DNA of 64,000 bases from Arthrobacter sp. Bi26 (GCF_918697925.1 NZ_CAKKMF010000007.1:22955-86954); one strand, 5' to 3'; numbered from the stretch's first letter, positions 17,135-26,392 are shown. Translations and numbers: made by a program. Notes: generated by a model from the letters alone, not told the origin.

Positions 17135-17592
17135 CCGTCCGCCGGGTCGGGATCGCCTGTGTGCCCTTCCAGAAGCTGGTCGGTGGCGGGATCCGGCACG
17201 CCGTCGAAGTAGCGGTCCAAGACGTCGCGGAACACGGACTCGCCGGGGGCTGCAAGCCGGAACAGCGTCATGGACGAGTGCAGCTTCCGCGCGTCGATGC
17301 TGCCAAAAATCTGCACCGCGGACCGGCCTTCAATGGAAGCCACGGCGGCGGAAACCTCTCGCAGGCGGGGGCCAAGGACGTCGTGCCGGATGTAGGCCCG
17401 GGCCTCGTCGAGGGAGGAGATGGCATATCTGCGGGCGGTTTCGCTGTGGCCCAGGCCTGCGAGCTGGGGGAACACGAACCACATCCAGTGGCTCCGCTTC
17501 ATGCCCGACTTCAGCTCCGCCAAGGCCTGCCGGTACGTTCCGCCGGAGTCCTGCGCAGTCACGAACCGTTCAAGATCGTAAGGGTCTTCCAT
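17131..17592 (-). CDS. DUF1810 family protein
   Basis: 153 residues. DPYDLERFVTAQD at the start and KSGMKRSHWMWFVFPQLAGLGHSETARRYAISSLDEARAYIRHDVLGPRLRE are the diagnostic DUF1810 blocks; QIFGSIDARKLHSSMTLFR follows. Structurally characterised relatives are calpastatin-like helical proteins without a known reaction. Its stop overlaps the truncated DUF1059 stop by four bases. Confidence 0.88.
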   Translation of the reverse strand: MEDPYDLERFVTAQDSGGTYRQALAELKSGMKRSHWMWFVFPQLAGLGHSETARRYAISSLDEARAYIRHDVLGPRLREVSAAVASIEGRSAVQIFGSIDARKLHSSMTLFRLAAPGESVFRDVLDRYFDGVPDPATDQLLEGHTGDPDPADG

Positions 17593-17831
17593 TCTCGCTA
17601 GGCTACGTCTCCGGGGCGCGCCGGAACAGTATGGTCACCGGGGTCCTCGACCGGACCAAAGTCGGCCCGGGCTTCTAAGCGGGCCAGACCAATCGCTACT
17701 CCCCGGCCACTACTCCCCATGAGGGGGTGGCGGTACGATCAACATCGAGAGTCATTGGCGCACATCAGAGTTGGCCGGAGCTGCAGGCGTCCGGATCGGG
17801 GAGCCACTCTCGGGCCGGGCCGGAGGGCGGG

Positions 17832-18563
17832 ATGCAGGACGCATATGGGCTATATACCCCAACCACGCTGGTGGAAGTCGGGCTGCTGCTGGCGACATTT
17901 GTCCTCTGCTCCCTGATTGGCACCGAGCGCCAGGTCCGGCAAAAGGTCGCCGGCTACCGCACCCACGTCCTGGTCGGCTTGGGCTCTTGCACCTTCACCC
18001 TTATCTCGGCCTACGGCTTCGTCTACGCCCTGGCGCCTGGGGCCACCATGGACCCGTCCCGTATTGCGGCCCAAATCGTCAGCGGCATCGGCTTTCTCGG
18101 CGCCGGGGTGATTTTCAAGGGACGGAACGTTGTCCGCGGCCTGACGACGGCCGCCAGCATTTGGGTTTCTGCCGCCGTCGGCATGGCGTGCGGGGCCGGA
18201 ATGCTGTCCCTAGCTGCTGCACTGACCGTTTTCCACCTCATCACGTTGTACGTCGTCTCTCCCTTAATCCGGAAGATCCCGACCCCGGACGCCCACCGGG
18301 TCCTGCACCTGGGCTATGCCGACAACCAGGGCGTGCTGCGGCAAGTGTTGGAGATCGCCACCAACATGGGATTCAGCTCGTCAATCCTGAGCACCAATAA
18401 GGCGGGCGATGAACAAAAGCCGCTCGTCCTCATGGACATCCGCTTCCATGGTCATCTTCCGCTGCGGGAACTCGTCCCCTACCTCCTGGATGTGCCCGGC
18501 GTGCAGAGTGTGACCGTTCGCGGCGTCGACCCGAACGAGGACGACGATGATGCCAGCGCCTGA
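17832..18563 (+). CDS. MgtC/SapB family membrane protein
   Basis: 243 residues. Four to five hydrophobic segments carry the MgtC signature (LIGTERQVRQKVAGYRTHVLVGLGSCTFTLIS and QIVSGIGFLGAGVIFKGRNVVRGLTTAASIWVSAAVGMACGAG). A cytoplasmic ACT-like C-terminal domain covers about residues 155-235. MgtC proteins are linked to survival at low Mg2+ and to control of the F-ATP synthase; the exact role here is not visible. GGAGGGCGG precedes ATG 17832. The gene overlaps the DUF1801 gene by 17 bases. Confidence 0.9.
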   Translation: MQDAYGLYTPTTLVEVGLLLATFVLCSLIGTERQVRQKVAGYRTHVLVGLGSCTFTLISAYGFVYALAPGATMDPSRIAAQIVSGIGFLGAGVIFKGRNVVRGLTTAASIWVSAAVGMACGAGMLSLAAALTVFHLITLYVVSPLIRKIPTPDAHRVLHLGYADNQGVLRQVLEIATNMGFSSSILSTNKAGDEQKPLVLMDIRFHGHLPLRELVPYLLDVPGVQSVTVRGVDPNEDDDDASA

Positions 18564-18957
18564 GGACCCGCAGCGGGACCCCCGGGTTGACGCGTTCATC
18601 GCGGCACTGCCGGACTGGCAGCAGGATATCTGCGCTCAGGTGCGTGAACTTGTCCATGCCGCCGACCCGGCGGTCGAAGAGACCATCAAGCGCACCACGC
18701 AGCCCTACTTCGTCCTGGACGGCAACATTTGTGCCCTGCTCGCGGCCAAGGACCACGTCAACGTCTTCCTGTACGACGGCGGGATCGTTCCGGACCCGGA
18801 GGGCATCATCACCGGCGGGCACGAGAACAAGAGCGCGCGCACCGTCGCTTTCACCCAGGGGGAAGCCATCCCCGGGCAGGCCCTCACTGCGATGTTCCGG
18901 CAGATCATCGCGGACAACCGGGCCGGCGGCTGGCGAAAACTCAAGCCGGGCAGATGA
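18547..18957 (+). CDS. DUF1801 domain protein
   Basis: 136 residues. VDAFIAALPDWQQDICAQVRELVHAADPAVEETIKRTTQPYFVLDGNICALLAAKDHVNVFLYDGG is the DUF1801 (YdhG-like) core, a small alpha/beta fold of unknown function. The start lies inside the end of the MgtC gene (17-base overlap), so the two are probably translated from one transcript. Confidence 0.85.
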   Translation: MMPAPEDPQRDPRVDAFIAALPDWQQDICAQVRELVHAADPAVEETIKRTTQPYFVLDGNICALLAAKDHVNVFLYDGGIVPDPEGIITGGHENKSARTVAFTQGEAIPGQALTAMFRQIIADNRAGGWRKLKPGR

Positions 18958-19029
18958 AGCAGGATGCCCTTGCTCGAACTGCCGGGCACGCTGATTGAAG
19001 CCGTTCGGGATGACCGTTAGAGTCTGCGG

Positions 19030-19572
19030 ATGACCGAGCACAGCATCGCCCTGACGGAGACTGTACGCGTGCGCGTGCTGCGCAGGCCCGACGCCGGTCC
19101 GCTGGCCGACGCCTACCTGCGGAACCGGGAGCACCTGGCGCCCTGGGAGCCGGTGCGGTCCGAGGACTTCTTCACTGTCAACGGACAGGCCGCCAGCATT
19201 GAATCCAAGCTCGGGTTGTTCATCGCGGGATCGGACGTGCCATGGGTTCTCGTGGATGGTTCCCGCATCATCGGGGTGATAAACCTCAGCGGGATTGTCC
19301 GGGGGCCGTTCCTCAGCGCCCACCTCGGCTACTGGGTGGACAAGGACATGACCGGGCGGGGTCTTGGCTCGGCCGCGCTGGAGTTCGCCGTCCAAACCGC
19401 GCGGAACGAGCTCGGCCTGCACCGGCTGCAGGCCGCCACGCTCCCGCACAACTCCCCGTCGCAGCGGATCCTGAAGCGGGCCGGCTTTGAGGAGATCGGG
19501 TTGGCCTCCCGGTACCTTCAGATTGCCGGTTCCTGGCAGGACCACGTCCTGTTCCAACGGATCCTGTTCTGA
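19030..19572 (+). CDS. GNAT-family N-acetyltransferase (RimJ/RimL-like)
   Basis: 180 residues. The segment LGYWVDKDMTGRGLGSAALEFAVQTARNELGLHRLQAATLPHNSPSQRILKRAGFEEIG contains the acetyl-CoA pyrophosphate-binding loop (GRGLGSA) and the RimJ/RimL hallmark NSPSQRILKRAGF. It should transfer acetyl from acetyl-CoA to a protein N-terminus or small amine; the substrate is unknown. Its TGA overlaps the ATG of the following VOC gene by one base. Confidence 0.9.
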   Translation: MTEHSIALTETVRVRVLRRPDAGPLADAYLRNREHLAPWEPVRSEDFFTVNGQAASIESKLGLFIAGSDVPWVLVDGSRIIGVINLSGIVRGPFLSAHLGYWVDKDMTGRGLGSAALEFAVQTARNELGLHRLQAATLPHNSPSQRILKRAGFEEIGLASRYLQIAGSWQDHVLFQRILF

Positions 19573-20007
19573 TGGCGGCTGTTCCGGGTGCAGCTGTTCC
19601 GAGGGCACCGGCGGACTTCGGCGCCCTGCACCACGTTGAACTCTGGGTACCTGACCTGCAACGGGCCAGGGACCAGTGGGGCTGGCTGCTGGGCCCGGCT
19701 GGGCTACGAGGCCTACCAGGACTGGGCCCACCGGTGCAGCTGGCGCCGCGGGCCAACGTATATCGTCGTCGAGCAGTCCCCGGACCTGAGCGGAACCGTG
19801 CATGAGCGCACCGCGCCGGGCCTGAACCATCTCGCGTTCAGCGCCGGGACGCGGGAACATGTGGACGCCATGGCGGGTGAGAGCCACAGCCACGGCTGGG
19901 CCGAGTTATTTCCGGAGAAATATCCGCACGCCGGCGGTCCCGGCCACTTCGCCGCCTACCTCGTGAATACGGACGGCTACGAAGTGGAGCTGATCGCGGC
20001 GGACTGA
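19572..20007 (+). pseudogene. VOC/glyoxalase-family protein with a frameshift
   Basis: Frame one gives MAAVPGAAV...LHHVELWVPDLQRARDQWGWLLG up to about 19693. The family sequence then continues in the next frame as RLGYEAYQDWAHRCSWRRGPTYIVVEQSPDLSGTVHERTAPGLNHLAFSAG and runs to the stop at 20005-20007. Removing one C from the CCC at 19694-19696 restores a continuous protein of about 144 residues. It is either a pseudogene or a base-call error. The start overlaps the GNAT stop, and the family is a bleomycin-resistance/glyoxalase fold metalloprotein. Confidence 0.8.
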
Positions 20008-20020
20008 CCGTTTCGGTGCC

Positions 20021-20455
20021 TTACGGGTTGCTTGGCGGAGGAGCCTGTTCAGCCTTGAGTTCCTCGCCGTGGGCGATGATCGCGTAGATGATCAGCACGT
20101 CGACGGCGATGACGATGACGGACCACCACGGCTGCTGCGGAATAAGCATCAACTGAACGACCGCGCTGACGCCCGCAAGGATGACCGCAACGATCCGAGC
20201 CCACGCTGCACCCGAGAAGAGCGCGACGGCGGTGAGGATCAGACCCGCACCGATTGCCACATTCCACCAGCCCCACCCCTTCGCGTCGAAGAGGAACAGC
20301 GTGCCGGGGGTCGACAAATAGTAGGTGTCGGGTCCGGTGAGCGCGACGAGGCCTTGAAGGCCGCTGAAAACGCCGTTGATGATCAGAATGACTCCGGCGA
20401 AACGGACCCAACCGGTCCAGCCGGTCGCAGTGACAGGGTGATGGGCAGTACTCAT
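20021..20455 (-). CDS. Four-helix DUF7144-like membrane protein
   Basis: 144 residues with four hydrophobic segments: FAGVILIINGVFSGLQGLVAL, WWNVAIGAGLILTAVALFSGAAW, IVAVILAGVSAVVQLMLI and WWSVIVIAVDVLIIYAIIAHG. The spacing and the Tyr-Tyr and Gly-Trp motifs fit the actinobacterial DUF7144 group of unknown function. It converges with the VOC gene and has 299 bases upstream without a recognisable gene. Confidence 0.75.
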   Translation of the reverse strand: MSTAHHPVTATGWTGWVRFAGVILIINGVFSGLQGLVALTGPDTYYLSTPGTLFLFDAKGWGWWNVAIGAGLILTAVALFSGAAWARIVAVILAGVSAVVQLMLIPQQPWWSVIVIAVDVLIIYAIIAHGEELKAEQAPPPSNP

Positions 20456-20754
20456 AGTGTCGACCGCTTTCCGTTGAATGCTCTGTCGTCGGCCTCATGG
20501 TCGGCGCAGTCGTGTGGTGAAGCTAGTACCGATTCCGATTATGTTCCTCGCAGTCCGGGCCGGTCAATCGTTGAGGTCGTCGGAGCCGCCCCGGCGGTCG
20601 GCTCCATTCTGTCCGCGCACCGACGGAATCCGGCGATGCCGCCCGCCTCGCCCCGATCCGCAGGCTGGGCCGCGAGCAAGTGCGGTGTCGGCCGAGGCTG
20701 GTTCAGATGCGCCTGGCCCATCGCGATTGCCCCGGATCCGGGTACCTTGAAGCC

Positions 20755-21483
20755 ATGACCATCTTGCTCGTCGGCGGCGGCCCCGACACCGTGACCACTC
20801 CTGCCGTCTTCGACCGGTTCGTCAAGGAAGTCCGGCACCGGGCGCCTGGCAGGGTTCCTCGCATCGCCGTGGTTCTCTTTGACCACGAGGGCAGTTCGGA
20901 ATACTTTTTGCCCGCCTATCTGAAGCCGCTGGAATCCCGAGTCGTCTGCGAGGTGCTCCCGGTCCTTCTCCACTTCAACAAGGAGGCGGATCCTGCCGCG
21001 TTTGACGACGTCGACGGGATCGTCGTCGGGGGCGGCCCGACGCCGGGATACCTGGATGGCCTGCGGCCGTCCGCGGAGGCCATCCGTCGAATGGTCTCGG
21101 AGGGCGTGCCGTATATGGGGTTCTCCGCCGGGGCGATGGTGGCGCCAGCGCGGGCGATTGTCGGCGGCTACCGAATCCGGGGCACAGAAATCTGCCCGGT
21201 CGAATGGTCTGAGGGACTCGAGGAACTGGAAATCCGCGACGGACTTGGACTGGTGCCTTTCGCGGTCGACGTCCACGCCGCGCAGGCCGGAACTCTAAGC
21301 CGGGCGGTTGGCGCGGTGGCGAAAGGCCTCGTGGACCGTGCGGCGGCCGTGGATGAGAACACTGCCCTGGTCCTACACCACAGGGACCTGGAATCGTTGG
21401 AGGTAATCGGCGCTGGGAACTGCTGGACGATTCGCGGTGTTGGCACCAAGGCCACAGTCTCGGTCCTGACCGCGCAACATTAG
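20755..21483 (+). CDS. Peptidase S51 family protein (type 1 glutamine amidotransferase-like)
   Basis: 242 residues. VDGIVVGGGPTPGYLDGL and the nucleophile elbow MGFSAGAMVAPARAIVGGYR, with Ser124 in the GxSAGA motif, place it in the S51 (PepE/cyanophycinase-like) fold. His253-type ligands of cyanophycinase cannot be assigned with confidence. It may cleave a small peptide, but the substrate is unknown. ATG at 20755 is chosen over a longer frame because MTILLVGGGPDTVTTPAVF is the natural fold start. Confidence 0.8.
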   Translation: MTILLVGGGPDTVTTPAVFDRFVKEVRHRAPGRVPRIAVVLFDHEGSSEYFLPAYLKPLESRVVCEVLPVLLHFNKEADPAAFDDVDGIVVGGGPTPGYLDGLRPSAEAIRRMVSEGVPYMGFSAGAMVAPARAIVGGYRIRGTEICPVEWSEGLEELEIRDGLGLVPFAVDVHAAQAGTLSRAVGAVAKGLVDRAAAVDENTALVLHHRDLESLEVIGAGNCWTIRGVGTKATVSVLTAQH

Positions 21484-21534
21484 GCCCGGAGCCCGCCCCT
21501 TGGCACGTTTGTTACTCACGGGTAACATTGAGTC

Positions 21535-22080
21535 ATGCACCTCCTATTCCGGACCCTCCTGCTGCTGTTCACGTCCTCGCGCCGCTCACCCCTGAGCATC
21601 TGGGGCAACTCCTCGCTGCCGCTGCGGGTCCTGCCCACGGATATCGACATCGCCATGCACGTCAACAACGGCATGTACTTCTCGCTCATGGACCTCGGGC
21701 GCTTCGATCTCATGGCCCGCAGCGGAACCTGGAAAAAGATGCGCCGCAGGGGCTGGACCCCGGTGGCGGCGGGGGAGACCATCGCCTTCCGCCGTTCGCT
21801 GCAGCTCTGGCAGAAATACACCATCGAATCCAGGATCATCGGCCTCGACTCGAAGGCCATCTACTTCGAGCAGCGGATGGTGGTGGACGGCGAGGTTTAC
21901 GCGCGCGCCTACATCGCCACCCGGCTTCTCAGTAAGGGCAAACCCGTCAGCCAGGAGGAAATCATCCGCGAATTCGGCGCTCCGCCGGCGGATCTGGAGC
22001 TGCCCGAGTGGATCCACGAATGGCGTGAAACCAACGCCCTGCCCGGCGCCAGGCGTCCGGCCCCGCACGCCTGGGCGTAG
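21535..22080 (+). CDS. 4HBT/hotdog-fold acyl-CoA thioesterase-like protein
   Basis: 181 residues. LPTDIDIAMHVNNGMYFSLMDLGRFDLMARSG is the hotdog active-site region (D-x4-HVNN) and FRRSLQLWQKYTIESRIIGLDSKAIYFEQRMVVDGEVYARAYIATRLL forms the rest of the fold. It probably hydrolyses an acyl-CoA or acyl-ACP thioester. The hydrophobic N-terminus (LLFRTLLLLFT) recalls membrane-associated THEM6-like members. Monocistronic. Confidence 0.85.
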   Translation: MHLLFRTLLLLFTSSRRSPLSIWGNSSLPLRVLPTDIDIAMHVNNGMYFSLMDLGRFDLMARSGTWKKMRRRGWTPVAAGETIAFRRSLQLWQKYTIESRIIGLDSKAIYFEQRMVVDGEVYARAYIATRLLSKGKPVSQEEIIREFGAPPADLELPEWIHEWRETNALPGARRPAPHAWA

Positions 22081-22158
22081 CATCCGGGCCGGCCTGCCCG
22101 GATGTGCCAACAGCGAAATGCCGGGGACAATCCATGCCGGCTCCCGTACCGTTGACTC

Positions 22159-22572
22159 ATGGCTACCGTAGACATCACAGGTGAACAGTTCGCATCGACA
22201 GTCGAGGATAACGACATTGTCCTCGTCGATTTCTGGGCCGAATGGTGCGGCCCGTGCAAGCAGTTTGGCCCCACATACTCAGCGATCTCCGAGAAGCACC
22301 CGGACGTCGTCTTCTCCAAGGTCGACACTGAAGCCGAGCAGCAGCTCGCTGCCGAGGCCGGCATCACGTCGATCCCCACGCTGATGGCCTTCCGCGAAAA
22401 GGTCCTGGTGTTCTCGCAGCCTGGCGCCCTGAACGCGCAGCAGCTCGAGCAGGTGGTCGACGCCGTCAAGGCCCTGGACATGGAAGAAGTCCACGCCCAC
22501 GTGGCCCGTTCGCAGGCAGAGGCCGCCGCCGCGGCGGCCAACCAGGATGGGACCCAGATTCCGGAGTCCTGA
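22159..22572 (+). CDS. Thioredoxin
   Basis: 137 residues, about 25 longer than typical thioredoxin. The active site WAEWCGPC places the redox pair at Cys30 and Cys33; ITSIPTLMAF carries the cis-proline. The extra C-terminal tail (VHAHVARSQAEAAAAAANQDG) is Ala-rich. A cytoplasmic disulfide reductase; no thioredoxin reductase is nearby. Confidence 0.92.
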   Translation: MATVDITGEQFASTVEDNDIVLVDFWAEWCGPCKQFGPTYSAISEKHPDVVFSKVDTEAEQQLAAEAGITSIPTLMAFREKVLVFSQPGALNAQQLEQVVDAVKALDMEEVHAHVARSQAEAAAAAANQDGTQIPES

Positions 22573-22602
22573 CTCCCCGGCTTAATTCCTCGGCTGAAAG
22601 CG

Positions 22603-22665
22603 ATGCGGGGCCACTCCGCGCCCATGGATCCTTCAAGGATGGGCGCGGAGTGACCCCGCATTTTG
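22603..22665. terminator. Large bidirectional terminator between thioredoxin and the ABM monooxygenase
   Basis: A 23-bp stem (22603-22625 with 22639-22661) with one mismatch, followed by TTTT. The loop itself can pair as ATCCTT/AAGGAT. It lies between convergent genes. Confidence 0.85.
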
Positions 22666-22686
22666 GCGTTGTTGAGGGGCGGGTGC

Positions 22687-22965
22687 CTAGAGCATTTTCA
22701 GCTTGACCGGCTCGGCCAGCAGCGCGCTGAGGGACTCGTTCAGGTCCTGGACGGCCGTGCCCTTGGAGTGCTTGTCCAGGTCCGCCTGGCTGGCCCACCG
22801 TTCGGTCAGCACGAGCTTGTCCTCGCTGGCCTCGGTGAGCTCGTACCGGATGCAGCCGGGCTCGTTGACCACCTCGTCAATCGCGATTTCCAGGGCGAGC
22901 TTCACGCGGAAGAATTCGCCGTCGTTGGGAATGAAAATGGCCTGAAGATCAACGGGTGCACTCAT
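22687..22965 (-). CDS. Antibiotic biosynthesis monooxygenase (ABM) domain protein
   Basis: 92 residues. The ferredoxin-like ABM fold is seen in LQAIFIPNDGEFFRVKLALEIAIDEVVNEPGCIRYELTEASEDKLVLTERWASQADLDKHSKGTAVQDL, with the usual NEPGCIRYEL turn and the ERW...DLDKH block. The group includes quinol and heme-handling monooxygenases; the substrate is unknown. ATG at 22963-22965 starts it. Confidence 0.82.
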   Translation of the reverse strand: MSAPVDLQAIFIPNDGEFFRVKLALEIAIDEVVNEPGCIRYELTEASEDKLVLTERWASQADLDKHSKGTAVQDLNESLSALLAEPVKLKML

Positions 22966-23076
22966 GGCAATTACCCTACCGGGCCGCCGCGCCGGCACCG
23001 GAAGATGACCCAAGATTTCATAGGACTTCCAAGCTTTGCTCTTCTTTTGCCTCCGGTCAGTTGGTAGCGTCTCATC

Positions 23077-24753
23077 ATGCTTGCTTACACAGCCGGGGAC
23101 ACTGACGTTCCGCTGCTCGAGGACACCATTGGCGCGAATTTCGAACGGATTGCGGCGCGGTTCCCGTACCACGACGCCCTGATCGAGGCGGCCGCGGTGC
23201 CCGGCGAAGAGGCCCGGCGGTGGAGCTATTCCAAGTTGAACGACGACGTCGACCGCCTGGCTCGTGCGCTCCTCGCCCTGGGCGTCGGGAAGGGCGAGCG
23301 GATTGGCATCTGGAGCCCCAACTGCGCCGAATGGACCATCCTGCAGTACGCCACCGCGAAGATCGGGGCGATCCTGGTCAACGTCAACCCCGCCTACCGC
23401 AGCCACGAGCTCGAGTTCGTGGTCAAGCAGAACAGCATGCGGATGCTGGTCTCCGCGCCGTCGGATCGGAACAGCGGCTACACCGGGATGGCGCGGCAGG
23501 CGCTGGCGGCGTGCCCGGACCTGCGCGAGCTGGTCTTCCTCCCGGATGCCGGCCTGGCCGGGCTGACTGCGGGCGAACCCGAAAACGACGCGGAGCGCAC
23601 GTACGCCGAGCTGCTCAAGCGGGCTGACGACGTCGGGCATTCCGCCCTGAAGGCGCGCATGGCGGAACTGGACCCGCACGATCCCATCAACCTGCAGTAC
23701 ACCTCGGGCACCACCGGTTTCCCGAAGGGCGCCACGCTGACGCACCACAACATCCTCAACAACGGCTACTCGATCGGCGAGCAGCTGGGCTACACAGAAC
23801 ACGACCGCGTAGTGATCCCGGTGCCCTTCTATCACTGCTTCGGCATGGTGATCGGCAACCTGGCGGCCCTCAGCCACGGCGCCGCCACCATCATCCCCGG
23901 CCGGGCGTTCACGCCGGCCTCGGCGCTGGAGGCCGTGCAGGACTTCGGCGGAACCTCGCTGTACGGGGTGCCGACCATGTTCATCGCCGAGCTCGCCCTG
24001 CCGGAGTTCGCCTCCTACGACCTCGCGACACTGCGCACGGGCGTGATGGCCGGATCGCTGTGCCCGATCGAGGTGATGAACCGGGTCATTACCGAAATGA
24101 ACATGACAGACGTCGCCATTTGCTACGGCATGACGGAGACCTCGCCGGTGTCCACAATGACGCGGAGCGTGGACACCATGGCCCAGCGGACCGAGACCGT
24201 GGGCCGGACCATGCCGAACCTGGAGAGCCGGATTGTGGACCCGGTGACGGGAGAAGTGCTGGAGCGCGGCGGGATCGGTGAACTCTGCACGCGCGGCTAC
24301 GCCGTGATGCGGGGGTACTGGAACCAGCCGGACAAGACGGCCGAGGCGATCGACGCCGACGGCTGGATGCATACCGGGGACCTCGCCCGGATGGACGCGG
24401 ACGGCTGCATCGTGATTGAAGGCCGGATCAAGGACATGGTGATCCGTGGCGGTGAGAACATCTATCCGCGCGAAATCGAGGAATTCCTCTACACCCACCC
24501 GGACATCCAGGACGTGCAGGTGATCGGCGTCCCGGACGCCAAGTACGGCGAGGAACTGATGGCCTGCGTCATCCTGAAGCCCGGGGCCGCTCCGATGGAC
24601 GCCGCCAGCCTGGCCGAGTTCTGCCGCGGCAAGCTCGCGCACTACAAGATTCCGCGCTACGTGGACGTCCGCGAGAGCTTCCCGATGACCGTCTCCGGCA
24701 AGATCCGCAAGGTGGACATGCGCCAGGAGGCCGCGGCCCGGCTGGGCCTCTGA
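23077..24753 (+). CDS. Acyl-CoA synthetase (AMP-forming), FadD-like
   Basis: 558 residues of the ANL superfamily, activating a fatty or other carboxylic acid to its CoA thioester with ATP. Signature blocks are the P-loop YTSGTTGFPKGATLTH, the adenine site ICYGMTETSPVS, GWMHTGDLARMDADGCIVIEGRIKDMVIRGGENIYPREIE for hinge and ribose binding, and the catalytic lysine region VSGKIRKVDM near the end. Length and motif order match medium/long-chain fatty acid-CoA ligases used in beta-oxidation. Monocistronic; it converges with the glycosylase gene. Confidence 0.92.
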   Translation: MLAYTAGDTDVPLLEDTIGANFERIAARFPYHDALIEAAAVPGEEARRWSYSKLNDDVDRLARALLALGVGKGERIGIWSPNCAEWTILQYATAKIGAILVNVNPAYRSHELEFVVKQNSMRMLVSAPSDRNSGYTGMARQALAACPDLRELVFLPDAGLAGLTAGEPENDAERTYAELLKRADDVGHSALKARMAELDPHDPINLQYTSGTTGFPKGATLTHHNILNNGYSIGEQLGYTEHDRVVIPVPFYHCFGMVIGNLAALSHGAATIIPGRAFTPASALEAVQDFGGTSLYGVPTMFIAELALPEFASYDLATLRTGVMAGSLCPIEVMNRVITEMNMTDVAICYGMTETSPVSTMTRSVDTMAQRTETVGRTMPNLESRIVDPVTGEVLERGGIGELCTRGYAVMRGYWNQPDKTAEAIDADGWMHTGDLARMDADGCIVIEGRIKDMVIRGGENIYPREIEEFLYTHPDIQDVQVIGVPDAKYGEELMACVILKPGAAPMDAASLAEFCRGKLAHYKIPRYVDVRESFPMTVSGKIRKVDMRQEAAARLGL

Positions 24754-24772
24754 CAGCAACGCGGGGTGGGGG

Positions 24773-25753
24773 TCAGTGGCCGCGGTGGTCCTGGATGGTC
24801 ATGCGCGGGCCGAAGGTCGGTTTCCGGAAGCCGCTCAGGCCGATCATCCGGACCACACGCTGCCGGTGCCCTGCCCAAGGGGCCAACAGCCTGAGCATGC
24901 CGGCGTCGTCGGTGCGTCGGCCGGTCAGGGCGGCGCCCACGTAGGCCGCGAGGTGGTAATCGCCCACCGCGATCGAATCCGGGCAGCCGTGCGTGCGCTG
25001 CACCACCTCCGCCGCCGTCCACACCCCGATTCCGGGAAGGGTCTGCAGCTTGGCCCCTGCCTCCGCAGCGGGCAGCGCGGCGAGCCGTTCAAGCGCGACG
25101 GCGGAACGCAGCGCCCGCATGATGGTTGCCGAACGCTGCGGGCCCACGCCGGCCTTGTGCCATTCCCAGGACGGAATGTGCAGCCACTGCGCGGCCGTCG
25201 GCTGGACCAGCAGATTGGCGGGAGCCACCGTGCCGGCACCCGGCGCCGCCGTCCCGAAGCGGTACATCAGGTAGCGGTAGCCGCGGCGGGCCTCGATGAC
25301 CGTGACCTTCTGCTCCAGGATGGTCGGCACCAGTGAGTCGATCATCCGGCCGGTTGCAGGCAGCCGGATCGCGGGGTTCCGGCGTCGGGCTTCAACCACC
25401 ATGCGCGGAAGCGTGGCGTGGAACTCGGGCTCGTCGAAGCCGGACCAGTCGTCCTCGCTCCCGAGCATGCGCGGAACGGAGGCGACGGCGTCCACCGCTC
25501 CGGGGCCCCAGGCCTGCGCGTCCACTGCCGGGTCCGCCCGCGGCCCGGCGGTTGCCAGGCGCAGCGTGGCCGGACCGTGCGGGGTGGTGAACGCGAGCCA
25601 GACCCCGTCCGGGGCGGTGCGGATGGACGGGTCGCCGTGGCCGCGCAGGAGCGTGCCGATGGTTTGCATCAAGTCGAACGGGCCGCCCGGGCGCCACCGC
25701 AGTGAGGCGTCCGCCGCGGCGGCAATGCCTGCGGGGACGTCTGCAACGGTCAT
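24773..25753 (-). CDS. DNA-3-methyladenine glycosylase II-like protein (HhH-GPD)
   Basis: 326 residues. The helix-hairpin-helix and following loop (LQTLPGIGVWTAAEVVQRTHGCPDSIAVGDYHLAAYVGAAL) contain the catalytic Asp of the HhH-GPD superfamily in AVGDYH. It should excise alkylated bases in base-excision repair. The N-terminal 130 residues correspond to the AlkA N-terminal domain. Transcribed convergently with the acyl-CoA ligase. Confidence 0.88.
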   Translation of the reverse strand: MTVADVPAGIAAAADASLRWRPGGPFDLMQTIGTLLRGHGDPSIRTAPDGVWLAFTTPHGPATLRLATAGPRADPAVDAQAWGPGAVDAVASVPRMLGSEDDWSGFDEPEFHATLPRMVVEARRRNPAIRLPATGRMIDSLVPTILEQKVTVIEARRGYRYLMYRFGTAAPGAGTVAPANLLVQPTAAQWLHIPSWEWHKAGVGPQRSATIMRALRSAVALERLAALPAAEAGAKLQTLPGIGVWTAAEVVQRTHGCPDSIAVGDYHLAAYVGAALTGRRTDDAGMLRLLAPWAGHRQRVVRMIGLSGFRKPTFGPRMTIQDHRGH

Positions 25754-25916
25754 TCGAACATGTTCCCATGTCCCCCTGACAGCGGCCGCATCTGCCTGTG
25801 CGGAGCATGGGCCGTAGGGCCCTAAACCTCCAGCGCTGCCGGGACTAAGATCCGGCTGGGGCGTGGAGCGTCCACGCCTGCCTCGTGGCCCGAATCCTTG
25901 TTCTTGGGAGAGTGTG

Positions 25917-26339
25917 ATGGCTGGTGGAGTTGTACATTTTGAAATCCCCGCAGACGACGAGGGCCGCGCACGGGAGTTCTACAGTTCGGCGTTTGGCTGG
26001 GAGGTCAGCTCGGTGCCCGAGATGAGTTACTCCATGATCAAGACGACGCCGACGGATGCAACGGGCATGCCCTCCGTTGCGGGCTCCATCAACGGCGGCA
26101 TGTTCCACCGTGAGGGAGACCTCACGTCCCCGGTGGTCACCGTGGACGTTGATGACATTGACGCGGCGCTGGAGAAGATCAACTCCTTGGGCGGCAGCAC
26201 TGTCTCCCCACGGCAGGAAGTCGGCACTATGGGCTGGGCCGCCTACTTCCGGGACACCGAAGGCAATGTGGTCGGTCTCTGGCAGAGCGCCCCGCGTGAG
26301 GGCGGCGCCGGCGCCGCGGCGGATGACATCGGCGCCTGA
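25917..26339 (+). CDS. VOC family protein
   Basis: 140 residues. VVHFEIPADDEGRAREFYSSAFGWEVSSVP and the second half VTVDVDDIDAALEKINSLGGSTVSPRQEVGTMGWAAYFRDTEGNVVGLWQSA form the paired beta-alpha-beta-beta-beta modules of the glyoxalase/extradiol dioxygenase fold. His (VVHFE) and Glu (DTEGNVVGLW) are at the usual metal-ligand positions. Start ATG 25917 follows GGGAG. Function not predictable. Confidence 0.85.
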   Translation: MAGGVVHFEIPADDEGRAREFYSSAFGWEVSSVPEMSYSMIKTTPTDATGMPSVAGSINGGMFHREGDLTSPVVTVDVDDIDAALEKINSLGGSTVSPRQEVGTMGWAAYFRDTEGNVVGLWQSAPREGGAGAAADDIGA

Positions 26340-26392
26340 CGCCGCCGACGGGCGCGCTGGCACTGAAGTACATCCACCTCAGGGCATGCAGC

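Noticed and set aside
22687..24759. 690-codon minus-strand frame covering the acyl-CoA ligase
   Set aside because: Only its last 92 codons, the ABM protein from ATG 22965, are real; the rest is the shadow of the ligase.
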